This document shows positions 31,815 to 45,230 of a stretch of DNA of 64,000 nucleotides, piece by piece (the first letter of the stretch is position 1; each line of letters starts with the position of its first letter). The position numbers were made by a program, and so were the translations under genes. Where the stretch lies: positions 62,001 to 126,000 of the forward strand of contig KV748290.1 in the NCBI GenBank assembly GCA_001692895.1, written 5' to 3'. This DNA is from Cenococcum geophilum 1.58. Taxonomy: Eukaryota; Ascomycota; Dothideomycetes; Gloniales; Gloniaceae. The notes beneath the pieces are model-generated. The model was not told the origin of the DNA. It was given only the letters and a program-made list of their open reading frames with translations, and ran no database searches.

Positions 31815-32184
31815 TGTCACGGAGTGAGCACAAGCGGTGATAATATATAGCGAAGTAGGTATTATTAAGCTATGTACATAAACTGCGTGATGAAGTCAAG
31901 ACGTTGCGTAAGGAAAGAAGGTAGGAAAACGGGAAGAAAGGGCATATATCGTTGACTTGGTTGCTTGGTCAACACGTGCATAGGCAGAATAGGGTTCAGG
32001 TCGTGGTCCTGGCAGAACTTAGCAGAATTCGGTGGAACTTGGCAGAATATGGCAGAATGCCGTAGATTGCCGTTAGATTGCCATTAGATTGCCGTCAGAT
32101 TGCCATTTCGCGGTTGGTCTCTAATTGCTAAGTCGGTGGAAACAGGTAGACGTGTGCAAGGTGTTACGGGGGTATCCCGTGACA
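31815..32184 (-). repeat. Nearly unmutated solo LTR of Gypsy family B
   Basis: A 370-bp LTR with perfect inverted ends TGTCACGG...CCGTGACA and an exact 5-bp target duplication AGCCG (31810-31814, 32185-32189). CpA and TpG are kept throughout, unlike the same LTR at 15153, 31388 and 33297. It sits inside copy 2 of its own family, in inverted orientation. It is probably one of the youngest insertions in the window. Confidence 0.93.
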
Positions 32185-32300
32185 AGCCGCTAGTATTATA
32201 TTTATACTTTAAGAATAATTAGTAGGGATATAAAAGTCTTTTATAGACTCCCTTATATAGAGCTAAGCTAAATAAGAAGTATAATACCGGCAATTAATTC

Positions 32301-33051
32301 GGTATAGCGTAAGGCTAAAGCAGGGTTAGCGGCGGATTTAATAGGTATATAGCCTTACCGTTTATAAATCTGGCTATATATAAATAACCTATAACCGACC
32401 CGCGAGGTACTAGCGACCTGCCTATATAAGTAAGCTTTTAGAATATTTCTAGTCTACCGAATTTAGGCGACGGTATTAAGCTCTACTAGCTCTACCTGTT
32501 AAATGGATTAATTAGGATTTTCTATAATAGGTATACAAAATTGCTACTAGCTTAGTTAAATGCGGGGGAGTCTTAATAAGGCAAATCTGACCAATTAGAC
32601 AACTTTAACCGCTAGTTGAAGTTCCTTAACATCTTTGCGCCGCGTACGTGTACTACCTGTCTCTCTATACGCAAAATTAAAACGCTTTTTCCCCTCTAAA
32701 TTTTTTCCTTACTAAGGTTTTTTATAGGGTTTTATTAAGGCTTAAGTATATAAAGGATTGGGGACGACCCTTTTTAAAGGGGGGGGTATTGTTAGGTAAA
32801 ACCTAAGTAGATAGTTATATAGCTATAAGGTATGGGCGACCCTTAAGGTAATCTAGGGGTGACTCGCCCGTAAGGCATGTGCTCTATACGTACCTAGGGA
32901 AAACCCTTCCTACCTCGTATATAGACTCCTCCTTTTCCCTTAAGGATTTGTCTCTGTCTATATAATATACCTATTATTCTATTATTAGACTCCCTATCTA
33001 TATCCTTACCTTATAGTGTAAGCGGACTAATCCGTTACTAGTAGGCTAATA
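32301..33051 (+). mobile_element. 3' end of an unclassified LTR element (family H)
   Basis: Ends in a polypurine tract (AAAGGGGGGGGTAT, 32776-32789) and a 262-bp LTR (32790-33051). The 0.5 kb before it is coding-like but matches no domain I can name; some CpG-rich stretches survive. The 5' part is missing. Broken fossil. Confidence 0.55.
32790..33051 (+). repeat. 3' LTR, family H
   Basis: TGTTAGGTAAAACC...GTAGGCTAATA; inverted ends and an adjacent polypurine tract support the call. No second copy in the window. Confidence 0.65.
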
Positions 33052-33296
33052 TTCTTTAAGGGCTCGTCTACTAGTTAGATGGAATTAGTTCTTTAATAAA
33101 AAGTAATAACTTAGAAGATCTTCCTAGTTAAATATTAAATTAATTGGCTATCTTTTTAATGTGGAAGTCTTGGTAGAGCTAGAGCTTTTAACTTAGTTAA
33201 TCTTATTTAATTTAAATTCTTAAGAACTACTATAGGTCTCCTAGTGCACGGATCTTGTATTAGAGTAATAGTTTAGCTTTAAACTCTTCTAGTCTT
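33052..33296. other. Unassigned spacer
   Basis: About 245 bp of AT-rich sequence between the family H LTR and the Gypsy B LTR, with no recognised feature. Confidence 0.35.
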
Positions 33297-33655
33297 TATT
33301 ACGAAGTAAGTATAAGTAATAATAATATATAGCGAAGTAGATATTATTAAGCTATATATATAAACTGTGTATTAAGGTCAAGACGTTATATAAGGAGAGA
33401 AGGTAGGAAAATTGGGAGAAAGGGTATATATTGTTAGCTTAGTTGCTTAGTTAATACGTATATAGAGTAAAATAGGATTTAGGTAGTAGTCCTAGTAGAA
33501 CTTAGTAGGATTTAGTAAAACTTAGCGGAATATAGTAGAATATAGCAGATTGCCGTTAGATTATCGCAAATTGCCATCTTATAGTTAGTCTTTAGTTACT
33601 AAGTTAGTAGAAATAGGTAGATATATATAAGGTGTTACGGGGGTATCCTATAATA
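33297..33655 (-). repeat. 3' LTR of Gypsy family B copy 3
   Basis: 359 bp, TATTACGAAG...GGGTATCCTATAATA on the + strand, the reverse of the family B LTR. The complement of its right flank reads as a polypurine tract (GGGGGG), marking it as the 3' LTR. Confidence 0.85.
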
Positions 33656-33664
33656 GTACCCCCC

Positions 33665-33879
33665 TATAAGGGATATTATTGCGGACACCTTAGGTTACCC
33701 TTAGGACAACCCCCAGACACCCCTTAGATGGTCGCCAGTTATATACTAAAGGCACGTACCCGTAGTATATAGTCTCCACAATCCTAGAGGCCTTACCTCC
33801 TTAAGGATTTATCTCTCTTACCAATCTATCTTGTTCCAATCGTGTCCTTATAGCCCCCTGTCTATAAGATCCCCTTATA
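33665..33879 (+). repeat. Solo LTR, family G
   Basis: 215 bp, TATAAGGGATATTATTGCGG...GATCCCCTTATA. Identical in length to the LTR at 56472-56686 but in the opposite orientation. Flanked by CCCCC and CCCCT: a target duplication with one C/T difference. It landed in the polypurine tract of Gypsy B copy 3. Confidence 0.82.
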
Positions 33880-34388
33880 CCCCTCTTTAAACTTAAGCTT
33901 CTACGAGATAGGGCTATAATAGTTCTAGGTAGAGTTTATAAAAGTCTTTTATAGCTTATATAAGTCCTATAGAGTTAATGGGTTCCTATAAGGGCTTAGT
34001 AAAGCCTCTCCATTTTATAAGGTATATATACTAGCGTTTCCGTTTATTGTACTTAATGTCATTAATTCTTTTAATAAAGTACTCGTTTTTACTATCTACT
34101 TTAACTAGTAGGGGAGGGTCTTATATCTATTTAAGTAGGGCGTCTAATACGGGGGTAGTAAGGTAGAGGACTGACGTATAGAATATGGGGTGGATTTTAA
34201 CCGTATTGGGGAGCTTTAACTAGTAGGCGTAAGAGGAAACGACCTTCTTAACCTTATAAGGGCTTGCGTTCTTCTAATTAAGCTTCTTAGTAAGGCGTTT
34301 TATATTTAGATTTCTTATATTTAACCAGACAAAGTTACTAATTTAGTAGGCTAGTACTAGGGTTTATTTCTTATTTACTACGGCTTTA

Positions 34389-34813
34389 TGTTACGGACGC
34401 TTTAAGTACAATGTTATAACTACTTAGAGAAGAGACGGAAGAAGCTAGTTGGTTAATTTAGGCACGGTCTAGAATAGAGCCGATAGAACTATGTGATGAG
34501 GAATGGTAACTAAGGTCATATAATATGCTACGTATTAAACGAGAGGAACGAGAGGAACTTATATACCTTATATATAAGACATATATTACGTATAAGAAGG
34601 ATTTTATAGGAGTACGGTTGTGTATTTAAGGACCCTTAGTCCCTACCTAGATAGTTCCTTCTTTATAGTAATTCTTAGAATATAATTAGAGTTAATCTGT
34701 TAGGCAACTACTCTACTAGTTATTATTATATTGTTGACTTTTGTACTTACATTTCCTATACACCTAGCCCAATAACGAGCCTATTATAGTTCTTGCTATA
34801 AGGTTCCGTTATA
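34389..34813 (+). repeat. 5' LTR of Gypsy family A copy 2
   Basis: 425 bp from TGTTACGGACGC to a mutated GTTACA; preceded by the target duplication CTTTA. Confidence 0.93.
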
Positions 34814-36379
34814 CAATTACTACCTAGTTATAGTATTAATATAAGAAGTTAAACAACATGCCACTAAAAGCAGCCACTATGATGCCATTAACGGCAGCAA
34901 CTATTTTAAGGACAGAAGGTAATACTAGTATAGTAAATACTAACTTATAGCAACCTATGACGGTTGGACAGCTATAGGAAATAGTTAACTAGTTAATAGC
35001 TAATAATATAGTATTAGAAGAAAGACTTAACGGGATAGGAGTAGTAAAGATTAAGCTACTATTAATTAAGAGATTTATAGGAGAGAGGTTAAAGCTTAAA
35101 GGATTCCTTATATAAATGCACTTTAAGGTCTTATAGGAGGGAGTAAAGTTACCTATATCTGTGGATTAGATAGCCTATATAGGACTATTCTTATTAGGAA
35201 AAGCACTTAAGTAGTTTAAACCTTATCTTACGGAGATATAGGCAAATGGAATGACGACCACTAACTAAGATATGCGATTTATGTTCTTAAGTTAGGAAGA
35301 ATTCACAAAATAACTTACGCAGATATTTAGAAACCTAGAAGAAATAACTATAGCAGAAAGAAAACTCCAGAACCTCGTGTAATAAACTTTAGTAATTAAG
35401 TATATAATATAGTTCTAGACGCTAGCAACACAAGTAGAATGGAATAATAGGGCGCTTATAGCACAGTATAAATAGGGACTTAAGGCTAAAGTCTAGGATA
35501 TAATTATTTTAATAGAAGATGCGGACACCCTAAGGGAACTAATAGATTAGGTAATTAAGATTAATAATTAGATCTACTAAAGGGAATAGGCTAAGAAAGG
35601 CTAGGATAGAGTTCTATAGTTGTATAAGGAGTAGAGTATATAACGACAAAAGCTAAGTTAGAAACTATAGTATAGCGCAGAGCTAATGGACCTAAGTGGT
35701 ACTAAAGAAGCCTATAAGAAATAGAGCAAACTATAGAAACCTAAAGGATAAGGATTAAGTAATTAAAGGTCTAAGGAGTAAAGGCCAAATTAGGGATCTT
35801 AACAGTAGAAGACATTTAGGCGGACTCTATAGCAAGAGAAATGGTTTAAAGAAGGAGCTTACATAAATTACGGAAAACAGGGTCATTATATTAGAGACTA
35901 TAGAAGTGGGCAGAATCACTATATAGTAAAAGGTATAAGACTAGTAGATAATATATACGTATAGAGGGACGATAATATACTGCGAGGAACAAAAGAATGT
36001 TTAATTAGAAGTTTTATGTTTTGTTANAATAATATATACTAAATTTATAAAGACGCTAAGTATAGCGCAAGCTATTAGCTATAAGAGCTAGCACTTATAG
36101 GATATAGGGGAACTAACAAACTAGTTTATAGATAGGATATTAAGGACGATAAATTCGACCTAAGCGAAATATTCCGTGACGATAAGGCAATAAGGGCCGC
36201 TTACTAGGAGCGAGTAGACCTTAGAGATGTCATACTAGAGGTAGAGGATAATTCTACTATAAAATAGGGAATATTAGTAGGGATTAAAACCCTACTAGAT
36301 ATAATGTCTATCGCTTTATAAGACGTAAGAGAAGTAGGATAGCGAACCACTTTAGCACTCAATAAAGGTAAAAGGCTAA

Positions 36380-36600
36380 AGGCTTAAGATTCTTAAGACG
36401 AGATAAAAAATAACTAAGATTCTTAAGATAAGACAAGGTATACCCCAGGACTTATAACGAACGAAAACCAATAAAGTAGGGCAGTAGCTTAGTTTAGAAA
36501 TATACGAATAAGCTTAGGACAAAGTTTCCTATAAATATAAGACTCTTAAGACGAGATAAGTAAGATTTAAGACTCTTAAGACGAAATAAGAACACTATGG
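36380..36600 (+). repeat. Short repeated motif in the Gypsy A gag-protease interval
   Basis: AAGAYTCTTAAGAYGAGATAA occurs four times (near 36388, 36417, 36540 and 36568), giving a D-S-x-D-E peptide repeat in the gag-side frame. It suggests an acidic repeat segment in the ancestral protein. Confidence 0.65.
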
Positions 36601-39600
36601 ACGCCTAGTTGGACTAAGGCGGGAGCTAAGCTTAAGTTAGAAGTAAGCTTAGGATTAAAGAATCTAAGGGACTAAGATTTCGGAGTATAAATAAGGACAC
36701 CTATAGGTAAGAGGCAAGAAGCTTCTTTATAGATTAGAGAATCTACAATATAAATAGCAGTTAGACTAAAAGATAGATATATAAACCTAGAAGACTTACT
36801 AGGGGAACGCAGTGTTTAGCCTAAAGATTGAAAGTTTAATACTAGGATTAAGAAGTAAGACGACTTTAAGGATTAGAGCGTAAGGCGTAAACTAAAAGAA
36901 ACTATAGAAGAGTTTAGGCAAAGAATTATCGCATAGTAAGAACAGAAACTAGATAAGAGATCTAGTATATTAGGATATATAAAGGACAGAGCACTAGTAT
37001 AAAGAATTACTAATAGGCTAAGAGTAGGCATACTAAGAGCCAAGTGGCTTACTAAACTAGAAAATAAAGAGGATTTAGGGATTCTAACTAGGTTTAAAGA
37101 ACGATATATAAAGGGCTATTACGACATAGTAATAAGAAGATACTTCCTTACGGACAGACTATATATACTCTAGCAGCTGTACTAAAAGTAGTATAGGTAA
37201 AGGTACAATAATAAGTAGGAAGATTTCTATATATAGTTGGATAAAAAAGTTATCTAGGACCACCTAATTATAGAAAAGGCTATAACGCATATTAAAGGAG
37301 CCTTAATTATAACGTTAAAGGATCTAAAGGAACGTTTAGAGGACTAGAGAAGCGAGAGACGTATTTTAGTACCTATAAATAAAGTTATAACGTTTAGATT
37401 AGTATAATAAAGGTTTAAACTTAGGGATAAAGACGAGCTAAGAGTTAACCTAAAGCACCTAGCACACTATACATTATTATAGATTGCGTATATAGACGAT
37501 ATATACGAAATATATAAGAATCTAAAGGAAAAGAATTGGAAATACCCTATAAGAATATACTAGATAACGGACGAGTAATAGTACAAAAATGCTAAATATA
37601 TGTATGGATAGCATCTAGCAGAGGTCTAAGAGAAAGGAAGTATAGTACTTTAACTAGGAAGATTCCTTACAGAAGAATGCTTAGACGGACGATAGTAGTA
37701 GGAATGCCTAGAAAATACGTGTTTATAGTATATTAAAGATAAAAAGCGAACTAGGTATTGGCTAAAGAGCAAGCTAAGTGCACCAGAATTAAGCAGCTAA
37801 TAGTTGGGAAAAGTAAAGGCCTATAGGACTAGAGGGAGCCAGTAGTAAAGCCTTAGACCCTTAAAGGAATTTAAGGATAACACCTAAATTTATAAATTAA
37901 TTAGTAAGATTAGTAGTTTAAAGCACTAATAGATAGTGGAGTAACGCAAAACCATATCTTACTAGTAGCAGTTAAGAGAATGGGACTACCTTATAAACAA
38001 AAGGAGCAACCTTACCTATTAGTTACAATTTTAGGGGATTTAATAACCTATAGAGGAGGGATTATTAATCTTAAAATAGGACCTATTTAGATAACTATTA
38101 AAGGAAGATAAATTAAGATGTCTTTTAATATCCTACTATTAGGACGGGATAAGGCAGTATTAGGCATACCTTAGTTATAGGAATATAATTTAAGGATCGA
38201 TTAGATTATAGGTTAGGTTAATATTAAAGATACTTAATGCCGCAAAATGCAATAATAAGCTAAGTTGGTATAGTACTAAGTAGGAGCAACCTATAAAGAA
38301 ATAGAAAAAGGACTAAGTTATATACTAAAGAGATACTATAAGTATGGCAAAAAACTATAGTCACCGGAAAGTAAAAAGCTATTAGAATATGCAGCATAGG
38401 ACTATAAGATAGAATTAGAACTAGGAATAAGTCTAAAGTTCTTTCCAATCTATAAGCTTACTAAAGAAGAAGGAAGAGCGTTAAAAGAGTTTATCTAGGA
38501 AAACCTACAAAAGGGATACATTAGACTATTATAATTATTAGCGGGTTATCTAGTACTATTTACACTAAAGAAAAATAGTAAACTAAGGCTATATATTAAC
38601 TATAGATAGTTAAATAGCATTACCAGGAAGGATAGGTATCCTTTACCCTTAATTAGCGAAATCTAAGACAGGATAAGTAATACATAAATCTTCACGAAGA
38701 TAGATCTGAGATAGGCGTACTATTAGATTAGAATTAAGGAAGGCGACGAATAGAAGGTAGTATTTAGGTTAAAAGAAGGACTATATAAACTATTAGTTAT
38801 GCAATTTGGGCTTATAAACGCACTAGCAATATTCTAAAAATGTATTAACAATATATTAGGAGAATACTTAGATGAATTTGTTATAGTATATCTTAATAAT
38901 ATTATTATCTACTTAATAACTAAGGAAGAATATAGGGAACACGTTAAATGGGTCTTAAGGAGACTATAAGAAGAATAGATACTAGTAGCAATTAAGAAAT
39001 GCGAGTTCTTTACTAGGAAGACCGATTTCGTTAGATTTATTATTAAACTAGGCTAACTTAGTATAGATATAAAGAAGATCGAAGCTATAGTGAATTGGTA
39101 GGAACTAGAGAATATTATATAGTTAAGATTATTCCTAGGGTTCTATAATTACTATAGAAGGTTTATAGCGCAGTAGTTAAAGGATATTAAGCCATTTACA
39201 CGATTAATAAAGAAAGAAGAACTATGGGTATAGGGAGAGGAGTAAAGAGAACTCTTTAAGAAAGTTAAAGAGTTATTTACCTAGGAGCCAGTTTTTAAAA
39301 TCTATTAACTAGAACTAGAGACGGTTATAGAGATAAATGCATTAGACTATATATTAGGGGCGTGCTTTATATAAAGGTATTAAAACGGATGGCACCTAGT
39401 AGCATACTATAGTCGGAAGATAACACTACTAGAATTAAACTATGACATCTATAATAAGGAGTTATTAGGTATAGTTACAGTATTAAAGAAATAAAGGGCA
39501 TTCTTATAAGGCATAGAGAAACTATTTATAGTTAAGACAGATTATAAGAACCTAACAGGATTTCTAATAATAAAGGAACTTAACTAAAGATAGGTTAGAT

Positions 39601-41914
39601 AGGCAGAGATGCTTACGGAATACCATTTTAAGATTTAGTATACTAAGGGTATAGATAATACGCGGGCAGATACTCTAAGCTATAAAGCTAAACTATAAAA
39701 TAAGGAAAAGCTATTGGGGGCTTTATTGCGAAAAGATATAGACGGATTAATCAGGTACAATTATCCAAAAATCGCAGTAACTTAAGAAGACGATAAACTA
39801 GAGAAAGTCTACGAGATACTAGAAAGCTTTTAGGTATAAAGAATTCTAGAAGCACAGCTAGAAGATCCACAGACGGATATATATGAAAATTGAGAAGTAA
39901 AGTATATCCTAAGAAGTATAGCAGAGTAGTTCATAGAAGACTTCTATAAGGGACTAACTTAAGGACATAATGGGGCTATAGGCTTAGTGTTAAGACTCTA
40001 GGAGGAATATATTATTAACGGGATCTAGAGAATAGCCAGAAAAATTATAAAGAAATGTTTAGATTGCTAAAGGAATAAACCAACAAGGTATAAGCTGTAT
40101 AGAGGGCTATAACCTGTTAAAATACCAGAAAGACTATAGGAGGTTATATTATAGGACTTTATTATTAAGTTGCCAAAATTAAAAGACCCTATTACCGGGC
40201 AAGATTATAACGCGATCTTAGTAATAGTAGATAAGCTTACGAAGTAGGGATACTTTATAGCATATACAGAAGAAATCTCAGCGGAAGATATTGCTAGAAT
40301 CTATGTTAAAGAAGTGTTTATAAGATATAGAGCACTAAGTAAGATTATATCGGATAGAGATTTAAGATTCGTAGTAGTATTCTGGGAAGTATTTTTAACG
40401 GAGTAAGGAGTTTAAGTAGTAACTTCCACTATATATTATCCACAAATAGATAGTTAAACGGAAAGATTAAACTAGACACTAGAATAATATCTAAGGCATT
40501 ATATTAATTATACACAGAACAATTAGGTATCGCTATTACTAGTTATATAGTTTACATATAATACAACACCTTAAAAAGGAATAGGCATATTACTATTTAA
40601 GGCAAATTATAGATATAAGCTAAGAACATCGTTATTACCACAGTAAGTAAAGAAAACGAGTAGTACAGCTAAAGAAAGAATAAAGGATTTAATGAATCTT
40701 TATATAGACCTTATAGAGACAGCTAAGGAAGTATAGCAGAGAATAAAAAAGTACTATAATGCTAAGAGATCTAAGGGACTAGATCTTAAGGAGGGAGATA
40801 AAGTATAGCTACTATATAAAAATTTCAAGAGTTAACGACTAAGTAAGAAATTGGACTATATTAGACTAGGACCTTTTAAAATTACATAAAGGATTTCACT
40901 AGTTATATTTAAGTTAAACCTACTAGCTAAAATAAAGATCTACCCTATATAGTATATTATAATGCTAGAGCCAGTATATAGGGATATTAAGCCACTAGCC
41001 TATAAAGCAGACACGTATAGAGGATAAGAAGAAGACAAATGGCAAGTTTTAAAGATCGTTAATTATAAGGATATTGACGATAAAATATAGTATAAGGTTA
41101 AGTAGATAGGCTATACTAAGACTACCTAGGAGCTACTAGAGAATTTAAAGAACGCTATAAGAAAGGTACAGGAGTATCGGAAGAGATTAGGTTAGGCAGT
41201 ATTAATAAAAAAGGATTACTAAAGAATAAGTCACCTAAGGGGGACCTAAGAAGAGCAGTTACTAAACTACTCAAATCTATTTCCTTCTCTATTAAAGGAG
41301 AATCCGTTCTTTCATTACCTAGCTCCTACAGACCTTATTTTATAAGTTTCTACTCCTTAAAATAAACCTTTTTATAAACCTTCTTAAGATAAAGTAAACA
41401 AGCAGACGCCGCAATTTAAGTATCTAAGGCCTTCTATTCCGCGTCACGGGAATATTCCAACTTAGTAAGGGCTTACAATAGTTTACTATCTAGCCGTGTA
41501 GTAGTAGATTAAATATAAGACCCTAAGACAAATTAATTAGGGAACTAGACAACTATTAAGAGTAATAGGTCGCGTATATTTAGCATTAGAAGTAAAGTAA
41601 ACGTTATAGGATAAACAAATATTCGCTTTAGTATACTCTAAGTAAGAGGACGGTTGTTATAAAAATAGGTTCGCTAATATAATATAAACTAACCCCTCTT
41701 TCGAATAACGAGAATATAGAGACGGTATAATCTTACTAAGAGATAATATTGCAGTAATAGTGCGAGTATAACGTTGGGCGTGTAAAGAAGAAATTGCTTT
41801 AGGTATAATAAGTAATAATATTAACCAAATTAATTAAACGGATATTATACCTTTAGTAAATAACTTAGAGATATTTTAAATCTTTAAGGANGAAGATAAA
41901 GAGGAGGGAGATGG

Positions 41915-42339
41915 TGTTACGGACGCTTTAAGTATAATATTATAACTACTTAGAGAAGAGACGGAAGAAGCTAGTTAGTTAATTTAGGTACGGTCTAGGA
42001 TAGAGCCAATAAAACTATGTAACAAGGAATGGTAACTAAGGTTATATAATATGCTATATATTAAATAAGAGGAATAAGAGGAACTTATATACCTTATATA
42101 TAAGACGTATATTATATATAAGAAGGATTTTATAGGAATACGGTTATATATTTAAGGACCCTTAGTCCCTACCTAGATAGTTCCTTCTTTGTAGTAATTC
42201 TTAGAATATAATTAAAGTTAATCTGTTAGGCAACCACTCCACCAGTTATTATTACGTTGTCGACTTTTGTACTTGCATTTCCTATACACCTAGCCCAATA
42301 ACGAGCCCATCGTAGTTCTTGCTACAAGGTTCTGTTACA
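41915..42339 (+). repeat. 3' LTR of Gypsy family A copy 2
   Basis: 425 bp, TGTTACGGACGC...GTTCTGTTACA, followed by CTTTA. Confidence 0.93.
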
Positions 42340-42631
42340 CTTTATAAATAGATTAGGCCTATACTTTTTATTAATAAGGAACTGTTATAGTTCCTCTATC
42401 TTCTTTATAAATTTATTTACTTTTATAACTTATAAGGCGTAGCGAGTGGGGTAAGGGATATTACCAAAATGTTTAAAACCTATTTATAGATACTAGCCGT
42501 AGTTAGCTAAAAATAGGGAGACTTTTATAGTTTCTAAAATAGAGTTATTTATAGTAAACTTAGTAAATATAAGCTAGTTAATCTAGTTATCTTATAAATA
42601 TAACGTGTATATCCAAATATACTATTCTATT

Positions 42632-42848
42632 TATTTATACAAGTAGAGGTTATAAATCGTATTATACGCAGAGCGTATGCGGCAGGGGCCGTATAGTGTA
42701 GCGTAGGTTACCTGACCACCTACGGCCCAATAGATAGCCCGACCTTTACTACCCCTTTCTTTCTCTTTTAGTAGATAAGATAGACACGAATAAACCAAGA
42801 AACAGTTACCTTATATTGCAATTACAGTACCCCTAGGTAATACCGACA
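42632..42848 (+). repeat. 5' LTR of Copia K copy 2
   Basis: 217 bp, (mutated TGT)CTATACAAGTAGAGG...ACCGACA; pairs with 45231-45447. Confidence 0.9.
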
Positions 42849-45230
42849 CTAATTAGTAATATTATAGATTAGAATCCGGTGTTATTATAAAGAGAGATAA
42901 TACGCGATCGCTCCTACCAAGGCCTATTGATCTCGTCGCGTTTGCTAAGGAGAACCCTTCCTACTAAGGCCCTGGGAACTTAAAGAACTGGCTCCTACTA
43001 AGGCTTCGTCCGGTTCGCGTCCATCACGTAAATTAATACCCAGTACGACCTTTTTACTAAGCGCTAGTACACCCAGCAGCATTAGTAGCACCCCTACCTA
43101 TACCATAACCTACACTAGTTAACTATATCCGATACAGGAATTTAATATCCAGACTAGGGTAATGGGATTACCCTAACTAATAAGACTACCGTAAAAGATA
43201 TTACCAACTATATTAACTTTAAAATTAATAAGTATACTAAGCGTAACTTTAAGGATAAAAGCTTATAGGAATTATACTAAGAGGACTTTAATAATTTTGA
43301 GGTATAGATATTTAAGGACGCTCACAGGTCCGTAATTAAGGAACTTAAATAACTACTCCAACGTAATAGAGTATAGGTCTTTAATAAGAAAAGTAAGTTA
43401 GTACTATAAACACTATACGACGTCGCTTACGAGGACAACCCTATAGAATAGTCAGATGTAGAAATTAAGCTATATCTTAGCAATAAAGGACCCTTTAATT
43501 CATATATTATTAACTGTCGTCTTAAATCACGTTCATTAACTCCCTTAATATCATCTACTACCCTAACCCCAGCTGTCTTAAATGACCCTTCCCCTACGGC
43601 CGAGCTCCCCTCGCCTATAAACGTCACGGCTCCCTCTACGAACGTCACAGCTCCCCCTACGAACGTCACAGCTCCTTCTATAAAAGTTATAGCCGCCGTT
43701 AACTACGGTAGAGACTTAGTAACCCTGGTAAAGATATATACAGAGGAAAGCAAATATAGTAGAAAGGATGATAACTTTAACCGCAAGCTTACGATTTTTA
43801 ACGACCTTTATAATAGAGTTGATATACTATAAGTGGCAAAGATTAAAGCCTTTCCAATAATGCTATGTAGTATTGCTCTTAATTTCTACTATAAGAATAA
43901 GGCAACCTATGTTACTTTTAATAGTATCTATAATGCTATACGTAACCACTTTAAAGGACTAAAATATAAGCGCGGAGTTCTAACAAAGTGGAACGCTATA
44001 ACCCTTAAGACGGTAATAATAAAAAACGAAGGTAAGTCTATAGGGGACTGCCTACAGCTACTGCTTAACGACCTCCGTTATTTACAGTATAGTCTTAACA
44101 CTAACCTCCATAATAACGATTTCCTATATAATAAGCTCATCGTTGCTTGTTAAGACGTCACTACTTACTAGGCAGCTTACTTAAACCTACCTACTATACT
44201 TACTAGCCTTATAAACAGCCTATAATTATCAATTATTACTTATAAGAAGATTAATAGTACTATAGGATAACCTGCTAATGTGTTCTTACAGCCTATAGAA
44301 CAGCCTACGGACGTATTCTTTACTAACCATTGCTACTACCGACCGACGTCTCGACTAAGTTCATTAAATAATTATTACAGCAATAACGCCAGGACGTGCT
44401 TCGTGTGTAAGAAAGGAGACTATTAGTTAATTAGGCACACTAAAGAAGAACGTAATAAAGTAAGAGAAGGATTTAAGAGACGTATCCACTAGTACCTTAC
44501 GGATAATAATATTAATAACGATTTTGACAAGGATATAACGGCCATAGCACTTAATACATCAACTCCAACTACCACTAGCGGCAATTTCTTCTACGACAAC
44601 TATAGTGTTAAGCACTTTATGACTTTAAATGGGCCAATACTAATTGAAACTGCTAAGAATATAGTTACGTCTATAAATAACAATGCCTTTATTTACGGCT
44701 TTACCGGTAATATAGAACCTAGTAGTATAAAACCTAGTACAGTAAGGCGCGGTAATAATAGCAATAGGAGTAGCAACGATAAGGGCAAGAGCGCTACCTA
44801 CCTCTACGATAATAACCCTCCCGACCTTACTGTTAATATTAACTTCCTTAACTGTTATTTCAACGACAACAAATAGGACTTAGCCCTTCTAACTGCTTCC
44901 CCTATAGTCTGTAACGACTTTTATACCTTCTAAAGCCGCCACCCCTTCGGTTCTAACTTTAACTACGCTCTATTACGGGACACCTTGGTAATACCTTATA
45001 CGCGCCTACCTATTTCCACCGCAATATCCGTAGCGATATCTGTAATATCCGTAGCGATATCCGCAATATCCGTAATAATATCCGCAACGTCTGCAATATC
45101 CGCAATATTCGCAATACCTAAGATATCCGCGATTCCTGCCCCGAGCACCTATTAACCTAGTAACCAAGTTCCCAATATATATTTCTTCTTTATACTTTCT
45201 TACCTTCTTTCTTTTTGTAAATGTCGCTAG

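Larger units (their letters stand above)
31388..32300 (+). mobile_element. Ty3/Gypsy family B copy 2 (5' end only), interrupted
   Basis: 5' LTR (31388-31746), the leader and the first bases of gag, parallel to 15153-15740. A solo LTR of the same family (31815-32184) splits it, after which the match to 15600-15730 resumes at 32190 and fades near 32300. The rest of the element is missing. Heavily RIP-mutated. Confidence 0.75.
34389..42339 (+). mobile_element. Full-length Ty3/Gypsy chromovirus-type element, family A copy 2
   Basis: 7951 bp, complete in outline: 425-bp LTRs at both ends and an exact 5-bp target duplication CTTTA (34384-34388, 42340-42344). In order: gag (from about 34858) with a CCHC knuckle (about 35870-35930), a long stretch of about 1.9 kb without a domain I know, protease (about 37900-38170), reverse transcriptase (about 38430-39060), RNase H (about 39330-39660), integrase (about 39940-40800), a chromodomain-like segment (about 41035-41190) and 0.7 kb before the 3' LTR. 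The frames carry very many RIP-type breaks, so it is dead. The LTR pair differs at few sites, mainly C/T and G/A, so the insertion is young relative to its host, Gypsy B copy 3. Confidence 0.93.
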
